Assembly (NCBI GenBank): GCA_002751075.1
Contig: NAOQ01000640.1
Location: forward strand, 23,035-37,986
Length of the DNA: 14,952 nucleotides
Direction of reading: 5' to 3'
Source: Ichthyophonus hoferi
Lineage: Eukaryota; Opisthokonta; Ichthyosporea; Ichthyophonida; Ichthyophonidae
The notes under the pieces are model-generated. The model was given only the letters and a program-made list of their open reading frames with translations. It was not told the DNA's origin and ran no database searches. The translations under genes and the position numbers were made by a program. The number at the start of each line of letters is the position of its first letter. Positions within the stretch are counted from its first letter, which is position 1. This document shows positions 8,112 to 14,952 of this stretch, piece by piece.

Positions 8112-9515
8112 GCTTAGTACTGTAATCTATAGAAATGAGATATGATGTAATATGATGTAATATACTATAATACGATGCTTTTAGATACCACAATTATACT
8201 TTGCATCTTACAGGATAGCCTAGTCTAATATAAATGTTTTACTTAATTAAGCCAGGCCATCCCGAACAAGTCATTCTAATGAGTTCATGAAGATCTAATA
8301 CTAGTAAGCCTGAAAACCCTTTTTGATTGAGTTAAATACTAATCAATCGTGTTCATGCCAATCAAAAACAGTTGGCCCAGATGATGTAATATTTATAGTT
8401 AAATACATGTGCATACATACGTACGTAAACATACATATGTTCTTATTGATAAAAACAATGTGGTATTCAATGTGCTCATAAGCGAACCAACCACTTCACA
8501 ACATTAAATATTATCACCAATCAATGGAGTTGAATATAATTATTCGCAGAGAACAATTGACACCTTGTATAATTTCCAAGGCAATAATGTTTTATATTTT
8601 TGACAGATATTGTATGTAAATATATGACATCAAAAAGTGTGTAGGGTGAAAAATTGCAAATATATATCCAATAGGTTAATTTATATATCAATCTTTCAAT
8701 TATGTTCCCTTGGAATATAACCATTCATAACACCATGTTAATTAAAGAGGCCTGATATAAGAGATAGTGTCTGTAGCAATCGGCCAATCATCAGGTTTGT
8801 CCTTTATTCTTATGCAATTATTCCCTCCCTATTCTTTCCCTAGCCAATCATAGCCCTTCATCTACCTTATCCACCACAATTTCTCCCTCTCCCTCTCCCA
8901 CTTCACATCCTTCAACATATCCATGTAATATTCCCCTTCCTCTCCCTCTCCATCATTCATTGGTATATTATCATTAACCTCTCCCATATGCACTAAGGAT
9001 CCTCTGAGAGAGACCAATGGTATAAATGCATACTCCATTGTGTCATTTAACGCTGCTCAGATGATTGGGTTTAGGAGGCCAAGTAATGACTGAGAATATA
9101 TATATATAATTTGGGTGTGGTAGTGTGCATTTAGGATAATAACTTAGTGGGACAATAGGAAATAAGATGATAGTATTATAATACAGTAGTATAGTAGGTA
9201 GTGTAGTAATATGACTATAATAGCATAACAGTAGGGTAGTATAATATTATAGTAATATAACAGTATATCTATGTATACATGCATTCTAATCTACAAATTG
9301 TGCATTTGCAATGCAGCTATAAAACAATTAAGTAATGAATTTAGTAAAATATCTCGTAGATACCAGAAACGTGGATATACAAACATATATGTACATGCCA
9401 ATCAGAATATATTAGACTATAGATAAACTAATAGGGTGTGTTACATAATATACAACAATCGATATAAAACCAATAAACAAATATATGTATATATAAAGAT
9501 ATGTGCATACCAATT
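8112..9515 (+). repeat. Duplicated 3' flank of N-like copy 3, most complete copy
   Basis: It carries in order: an AATATAAA polyA-like site near 8227, CCATCCCGAACAAGTCATT (8257-8275), a short ACATACATACGTACGT-like stretch near 8405, CAATCAATGGAGTTGAATAT (8518-8537), a CT-rich block (about 8820-8955), GACCAATGGTAT, an (AT)n tract (about 9096-9108), an AGTATAAT-type minisatellite (about 9170-9265) and a distal block (9265-9515) also found at 5483-5755. No open frame is conserved between units, so it is non-coding. It shows what the unit looked like before unit 1 was interrupted. Confidence 0.7.
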
Positions 9516-9953
9516 TAAAATATAAATAGATTATCGATAAGCCAATAGGTAGCAAGATATAAAAATATATTATTAAATATAATTTACAAAGTGGGCATGG
9601 GGCCCTACGTAATCGGACATTTTCTTTACTATTTGTGCGGGGACTTGAATTGTATGAAACAGAAATGACTATAAATCAATTGAATTACAGCACGCATATA
9701 AAAACATTTTATCATTAATCATAGATAAGATAATTGGTTAACGGTAACTTTCAAACCAAGCTAATGAAAGATGTTATGTTAAGATTAATTTCAATAAAAC
9801 GTAGTTGATATGTTAGATATATATATAACAATTATGATATAAGTTAGCTGATGACAATTTAGATGACAACTAGGTTGAGTATAAACTGAAAGAAAAGTAT
9901 TTAGAAAATAAGGTTTTCGAAGCTTATATATATGGCCCCATATGGATATGGAT
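9516..9953. other. AT-rich spacer between units 3 and 4
   Basis: No gene, RNA or clear repeat is seen. The sequence is A/T-rich with short AT runs. A short minus-strand frame at 9791-9976 has no recognisable features and ignores the start of the conserved 5' block, so I do not call it. Confidence 0.5.
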
Positions 9954-10144
9954 GGCACGTTGAACAATTTCCTCATAATTTAAGCGTTCACATACCACAT
10001 ACCGTGTATTGATAAATCTGTTTACCTGTTGAAAACAGTATTTCATTAACTTATACAAGACTGAGCATTTCATCATCCACTTGTTATCAGGACTTCAACC
10101 AAACTAAGTGTCCATTTGGAGCTAACAGTCTTGTAACAAACATT
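9954..10144 (+). promoter_or_regulatory. Conserved 5' block of N-like copy 4
   Basis: This 191-base block is homologous to those at 1113 and 6659. GTTCACATACCACA at 9986-9999 lies 159 bases before the ATG-equivalent at 10145. The block has stayed recognisable although the gene behind it is dead. Confidence 0.45.
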
Positions 10145-11216
10145 ATGCCTGGAATCTCTTTTGAAGATATCCTTGCTGCCGATCCTATCGACTTCTTGGT
10201 AGGCTGCAATTTCCTGTTAGCTAACTTCGACATGAACGGCTCGATGGATGTGATTTTATCAATGACGAGAATAACTGGGTTGGCAATGCCTATTGAAGTA
10301 TTTCAGCCTCTATAAGTAATTGGTCAAATACTTCAACTATGTTCATGGCAGATTTTACTGGTATCAGACTGCAGCTCGTTTTTTAGCGGCCTCAAGTCAC
10401 ATCAATCTAGATGTCAGTGAACCTGTACCCCCAACGGTAGTCTATGCAATCCAATTTAACCTATCTCTTCCAAAGATACTGTTATTCGCTGCCATAGGTC
10501 ACATCTTAGAGACCCACCGCACTTGCCCCAATGCTCCTGAATTCGTTGTCCGCGTCACTGACGCTTATAGCCACGATGACTGGACTGCTATTGCCGTTCC
10601 GCATAGTGGGCCTTAGAAGGTGTAAAATACATATAACTCAATGATCAAACAAGGTCAGAGACCAAGTTGAAATTGCCCGAAAAGTAGCTTACAGAGTGCG
10701 GATGCTTGGGGCACTTGCTGTTGCTAACACTCTGATTAGTCACACAAAAAAAATGGCTATAACTTTATTGCAGATGTTCTACATAAGCCTACCTCTGCCA
10801 CTGCTTGTGCCCTTGACGTTGAAGGTGACAATAAAGGCCAGCTCATCGACTTCGCTTATAAGGACAATGCTGGTTATGATGCCTGGCATCCTCTAACTGA
10901 CTGGAGCCTGGAAAGCTTGGTTGATAGCATTACAGGTTATAACGTCATTCAGTTGCTTCATGTGAACAATACCCCCAGTGTTACTTTCAGATATCATATT
11001 GGTGTTAACAGTGCAATTGTTAACAAGCGGCCTCTTGCTGCCCTCCACATTTCAGATATGCGCATTAGATTGAGCTTCTGCAAGGGCATGTTCTCCAGCC
11101 GCCACAGTAATGATCATTCTTATGTACTGAAGGACGGTATGAACTATATGGCAGCTATTGATGCTATTGCAGCTAACATGTTTAATCTCCAACTCAACAT
11201 AGAAGAGTTAATGTAA
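10145..11216 (+). pseudogene. N-like copy 4, broken, lacking its 3' quarter
   Basis: Homologous to copies 1, 3 and 5 from the start codon to a point matching about residue 335, just after the NREE/NIEE block, where similarity stops and unrelated sequence begins. Several breaks are present, so no full-length product is expected. Family blocks such as AAIGHILETHRTC are still easy to read, so loss of function may be fairly recent. Parts are almost identical to copy 5 and others are closer to copy 3, which suggests gene conversion. No 3' flank follows it. Treated as a fossil. Confidence 0.75.
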
Positions 11217-12435
11217 GACTTGTTCGGAATAATAAGAGACAAGAGAATTCCTGTAACATATATTTGTTTAGAGAGAGAGAGACTACCAAAGTTATTAGAA
11301 TCTGTTACAAGATCGTTAACTCCAAATAAACATGTAGTTATAATTGATTTGTCGATACATAGTTTGCAATTAGCCAATGTGCCATATAAGGAAACCCTAC
11401 AAATACTTCATGATTGGCTTTATTTAAGTTATTGAACCTAGTTACCTTGATGTTAACCAGAAGTTTGCATAATACAAGATACAAGGTATAGAAGCCAAAA
11501 GTCAATAATAAAGGACCCCCGCTCCCATATATGCGAGAACAAGCAAAGATACCCACCCCGCTCATACATACGCAGTATTAATGGCAAAATACAAAGTTCC
11601 CGTAAACGCACACAAAAATACTTGGCATATAATTATATATAGTAATATCTAATCTACCACTGGCTCTCGTATACGCTAATCAGTGTCCAGATCGCTCGTT
11701 CGGAAGTCAGAGAACTGCTTACTGACACTAAATAGCAATAATGGTGTTTATTTATATAGTGACATAGCTCCACTTAATGATCGATCTCATTATGCGATTT
11801 CCCCATTGGCATCCAAGCGCATCAAAGCATTCATACCTTCTAAATTCTAATTTGGAATATAGATGTAATTACTACAGCCAGTTATTTAGAGAGTTGGTAC
11901 ATAGGCCTTCAATAGAATTTCTAGCACAACAGTTGAGCCTTAAAGACAGGTCTGATTAAGCAACTATCACTTACGCTGGCCAAACAACAATAACCACTAC
12001 CAGTTATACAATTAGAGATCCCGACAGCTGTGTACAAGTCAATAGAACTGGCACAGATTCTGATAGTATCTTATGTTCACCACATTTGTGTGTGCAAGGA
12101 CTGGTCGACCAGGTCTTGATTATTGGCCGCAGTTTACATTTCTAAGAATTTCCGTTCTATTTATTACCTATTCAATAAACTTTTAAGGCACATGCTTTTA
12201 TTTTTATCTTGGGGGTTTTATTTCGGCTTATAGAATCTATAGTCAACTACCTCATTGGTGTAACTACTTGCGAATATTTTTTGTTGACAAATCAATCGGT
12301 CAGATAGAAAACTATCACCCAATCATTAAAATACATCACTATGCAACTACCTATTATATTAAACCACAATCGTCCTAAGCTGTGCTCGAACCTTCTTACA
12401 CATTTGTCATTAAAGACTTTGCAACAATACGAATC
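11217..12435. other. Unexplained 1.2-kb segment replacing the end of unit 4 and the start of unit 5
   Basis: None of it matches the duplicated unit. It begins TGTTCGGAATAATAAG at 11221 and holds an imperfect repeat (CCGCTCCCATATATGCGA near 11519, CCGCTCATACATACGCAG near 11557), a CTGGTCGACCAG palindrome at 12101-12112 and an AATAAA at 12174-12179 followed by T-rich sequence. TG at the left and an internal AATAAA followed by a T-rich stretch would suit a solo LTR, but I find no convincing CA end or target-site duplication. It could also be host spacer exposed by a deletion. The short frames at 11220-11435 and 11777-11959 have no recognised features. Confidence 0.4.
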
Positions 12436-12497
12436 ATTTTTCACATTTTACATTTCATCATCCACTTGTTAGCAATACTTAAGCCAAAAGCCAAAAT
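12436..12497 (+). promoter_or_regulatory. Shortened 5' block of N-like copy 5
   Basis: Only the last part of the shared leader remains, from CATTTCATCATCCACTTGTTA onward (about 12450 to the start codon), matching the piece just before copy 4. The GTTCACATACCACA box is missing, so if that box drives the other copies, copy 5 must use another promoter in the unrelated sequence upstream. Confidence 0.4.
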
Positions 12498-13799
12498 ATG
12501 GGTTTATTCGGAGCGAACGGCCTTGCAACCAACATTATGCATAACATCTCTTTTGATGATATCCTGGCCGCTGAGCCTATCGACTTCTTGGTAAGCGGTA
12601 ATTGCTTGTTGGCTAACCTAGACCTGAACGGCTCAATGGATGTGGATTTCATCGCCGACGAGAATAAGTGGGTTGTCGATGCTCATGGCAGATTTTGCTG
12701 GTATCGAACTGCAGCTCGTTTTCTAGCGGTTTCCAGTCACATTAATCCAGGTGTCAGTGATCCTCTCCCCCAAAATGTAGTCAGCGCAAGCCAATTTAAC
12801 CTAGCTCTTCCAAAGATACTGTTATTCGCTGCCATAGGTCACATCTTAGAGACCCACCGCACTTGCTCCAATGCTCCTGAAATCGTCTGCCGTGCCACCG
12901 ACGTTTATAGCCACGATGACTGGACTGTTATTGCTGTTCCATTTAGTGGCCTTAGCAGGTGTGAAATACTCATAGCACAATGGTGGAACAAGGTCAGAGA
13001 CCAGGCTGAAGTCGCCCGGGATGTAGCTTACAGAGTCCGCATGCTTGGTGCGCTTGCCGTTGCTAACGCTCGAATTAGGCACGAAACAAATGGCTATAAC
13101 TTCATTATAGAGGATCTAGACAAGCCTAACTCTGCCACTGCTTGCGCTTTTACCTTCCCTGGAGGTGACAGACTTCTACTCACCGACTTCGCTAAGAGAT
13201 ACAATATTGGTAATGATGCTTGGCATCCTCTGAGCGACCAGAGCTTGGAAAACCTAGTTGACAGCATTACGGGTATAAACGGCATTCATTTGCCTAACGT
13301 TGGCAAAGTTCCAGGTGTCAGTTTCAGACATCACATCGGTGTTGACAGTAGATACACTCAGGGGTGGCCTTTCGGTGTCCTCGGCATTACAGCTATTCAC
13401 ACGGGACTAGGTTTGTGCAAGCAAATGTATTCCGATATCTACAGGAGACAGGGGACTTTTATCGTTAACGGCTTGCCATTCGACCATGAAGCCGCTATTG
13501 ATCTTATCGACGAGAAGATGTCTACCCAACAATTAAACAATGAAGAGCTCAAGTCTCTGCGAGAAACTTTCACACTTATCGTCGTCAAAGCTGCCGGTTA
13601 TGCTACACGATTCGATGCGCTATGGAACGCCATAAGGTCCACACCTGTTATCGATAAGATTTGCCGTGATAGAGTATCTGTTTATGAGGAAGGCAAAAAT
13701 CTTTTCAATTGGGTCCGGGAGAAGAAATGCGACACTTGCTTTTGGGATTATGAAATAAGTGAAATCCATGAACTAACTAAGGTTTTGAGTGAAAACTAA
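12498..13799 (+). CDS. N-like protein copy 5 (candidate endogenous viral nucleoprotein), looks whole
   Basis: Encodes 433 residues from the ATG at 12498, or 420 from the family start at 12537. I favour 12498 because it is the first in-frame ATG and has A at -3 and G at +4, adding MGLFGANGLATNI to the N-terminus; an in-frame stop lies just upstream. From residue 14 it carries the family blocks HGRFCWYRTAARF, ALPKILLFAAIGHILETH, CEILIAQWWNKVR, ALAVANARIRHET, WHPLSDQSLENLVDSITG and HHIGV. 47 of the first 60 family residues match copy 3 and 43 match copy 1. The C-terminus is private, with a KKCDTC stretch and an acidic end, LSEN. There is no signal peptide or membrane span. Viral nucleoprotein origin is inference; a host family is the alternative. 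Confidence 0.8.
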   Translation: MGLFGANGLATNIMHNISFDDILAAEPIDFLVSGNCLLANLDLNGSMDVDFIADENKWVVDAHGRFCWYRTAARFLAVSSHINPGVSDPLPQNVVSASQFNLALPKILLFAAIGHILETHRTCSNAPEIVCRATDVYSHDDWTVIAVPFSGLSRCEILIAQWWNKVRDQAEVARDVAYRVRMLGALAVANARIRHETNGYNFIIEDLDKPNSATACAFTFPGGDRLLLTDFAKRYNIGNDAWHPLSDQSLENLVDSITGINGIHLPNVGKVPGVSFRHHIGVDSRYTQGWPFGVLGITAIHTGLGLCKQMYSDIYRRQGTFIVNGLPFDHEAAIDLIDEKMSTQQLNNEELKSLRETFTLIVVKAAGYATRFDALWNAIRSTPVIDKICRDRVSVYEEGKNLFNWVREKKCDTCFWDYEISEIHELTKVLSEN

Positions 13800-14802
13800 A
13801 CGAGGTTGACTTAGTATTAGAATCTATAAAAATAAGATGATATAGCATGATATAATTACGATGCTTTCAAATACTACAATTATATTTTACATTTTACAGC
13901 ATAGTCTAACCCAATATAAATATTTCAATTAATATAAATAGGTCATCCCGAACATTATAATGAGTTCATGAAGATCAAATACCCACAGGCCTGAAAACCT
14001 TGTTGAATAGGGCTAAATACTAATACTAATATATTTTGTGCATACCAATCAAGGCAGTTGGTTCAGAGTGTAATATTCATACCTATATATGCACAGATAC
14101 AGATACATACAATCATACATACATATGTTTTTATTGATGTAAAACATGAGCTGTACAAGGTGCGCATAAGTACGCCAACCACACCACAACATTAAATATG
14201 ATCACTAATCAATGGAGTTGAATATAATTATCCACAGAGAACGATTGACACCTGGTAGAGTTTCCAAGGCAATGTATTCTTTTAAATTTTTTTGCAGATA
14301 TCTAATTGGTGTGGGCTGGGAAATTGCAAATATATCCCATTATATAGCTGAATATATACATCTATATCTAATAGGGCAGTTTGTATATCTCTATATTATA
14401 TTCCCTTGGGATATAACCAATCATAACACCATGTTAATTAAAGGGGACAGAAATAAAAGACGGTGTCTGTGGCGCTCGGCCAATAATCAAGCTTATCTTC
14501 TATCCATATCCAATTATCCCCTTCCTCTTCTATCCCTAACCAATCATAGTCCTCCATCTAGATCTACCTTATCTACCTCCATTCCTCCCTCTCCTTCTCC
14601 CTCTCCATATCCTTCATCATATCTATGTGAATTTTCCCCTCCTTCTTCATCCCCATCATCCATTGGTAGATTATCATCAACCCCTCCTATATGCACCAAG
14701 GATCCTCCCCGGGATAGACCAATGGTATCAATGCATACTCCATTTTGTCCTTTAACTCCACTTAGATGATTGGGTTTGGGAGGCCAAGTAATCACTGAGA
14801 GA

Positions 14803-14816
14803 ATATATATATATAT
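14803..14816. repeat. Short (AT)7 microsatellite in the 3' flank of unit 5
   Basis: About seven AT units following CACTGAGAGA, at the same place as the longer tract in unit 1 and a similar short tract in unit 3. Confidence 0.85.
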
Positions 14817-14821
14817 GGGTG

Positions 14822-14952
14822 TTTGTTAGTGTATATGCAGGATAATAACATAGTAGAATAATAGCATGTAAGTGTTGTGGTATAGTAGTAAAGTAGCATG
14901 ACAGTGTAATAGCATAATAGTATAATAGTATAATAGTATAACAGTATAATAG
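14822..14952. repeat. AGTATAAT-type minisatellite at the window end
   Basis: A degenerate array that becomes regular at the right edge, where about four 8-base AGTATAAT/AGTATAAC units run to the end of the window. Related but more degenerate arrays lie at about 3405-3475, 5386-5510 and 9170-9265, always after the (AT)n tract. It continues past the window. Confidence 0.8.

Larger units (their letters stand above)
13800..14952 (+). repeat. Duplicated 3' flank of N-like copy 5, running off the window
   Basis: Homologous to 8112-9260 and 2572-3475. It shows an AATATAAA site near 13913, CATCCCGAACATTATAATGAG near 13944, an ACATACATACATATG stretch near 14116, CAATCAATGGAGTTGAATAT near 14208, a CT-rich block (about 14510-14660), GACCAATGGTATCAATGCAT near 14717, GGGTTTGGGAGGCC, an (AT)n tract and a minisatellite. 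A 185-codon frame at 14212-14769 runs through it, but its start and frame are lost in the other units, so it is probably chance. Confidence 0.7.

Noticed and set aside
12101-12112. CTGGTCGACCAG palindrome as an operator or recombination site
   Set aside because: A single 12-base palindrome without partner sites or a recognised binding protein is not enough evidence.
11221-12435. Firm call of a solo LTR
   Set aside because: There is a TG-type left edge and an AATAAA, but no matching CA end with a target-site duplication could be found by eye.
14212-14769. 185-codon open frame with a Ser/Pro-rich C-terminal half
   Set aside because: It crosses the CT-rich block of the 3' flank. The same place in unit 3 stops after about 33 codons and unit 1 lacks the ATG, so it is probably chance.
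1-14952. tRNA, rRNA or CRISPR array
   Set aside because: No tRNA arm pattern, rRNA core motif or regularly spaced identical repeats with unique spacers were seen. The repeats present are microsatellites, minisatellites and large paralogous blocks.

Overview
The window looks like non-bacterial, AT-rich repetitive DNA from a eukaryotic nuclear genome. It has long A/T-rich spacers, (AT)n microsatellites, degenerate AGTATAAT-type minisatellites, CT-rich tracts and retroelement debris, with no operons or Shine-Dalgarno-like sites. Species cannot be fixed from sequence alone. An early-diverging fungus or an invertebrate would fit.

The window is organised around one gene family of about 420 residues, here called the 'N-like' family, present five times. 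Copy 1 (1303-2571, +), copy 3 (6849-8111, +) and copy 5 (12498-13799, +) are long, intronless and look whole. Copy 2 (about 5768-6309, -) is an inverted, broken 5' half. Copy 4 (10145-11216, +) is broken and ends early. I do not recognise the family with certainty. Intronless, multicopy genes of this size, mixing whole and decayed copies in repeat-rich DNA, suggest an endogenised viral structural gene, with a negative-strand RNA virus nucleoprotein as my leading guess. A lineage-specific host gene family is the alternative. The viral reading is inference, and I treat broken copies as fossils.

The copies arose by duplication of a larger unit: a 190-bp 5' block (at 1113, 6659 and 9954), the gene, and a 3' flank of roughly 0.9-1.4 kb. 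The flank carries a polyA-type signal, CCAAT-rich and CT-rich stretches, an (AT)n tract and an AGTATAAT-type minisatellite. Layout: 1-1112 spacer; 1113-3475 unit 1; 3476-5385 retroelement (gag-like) debris inserted in the minisatellite of unit 1; 5386-5755 rest of the unit 1 flank; 5768-6309 inverted copy 2; 6310-6658 spacer; 6659-9515 unit 3; 9516-9953 spacer; 9954-11216 unit 4, cut off; 11217-12435 unexplained sequence; 12436-14952 unit 5, running off the window end.

The genes do not form a pathway; this is a paralogue array. The three whole copies differ mostly at conservative positions in the core and strongly in their C-terminal tails. Copy 4 is a patchwork of copy-5-like and copy-3-like segments, which suggests gene conversion. 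Copy 2 lies antisense to the 5' half of copy 1 and could contribute antisense or double-stranded RNA. The most interesting possibility is an exapted, possibly antiviral, nucleoprotein-like family.
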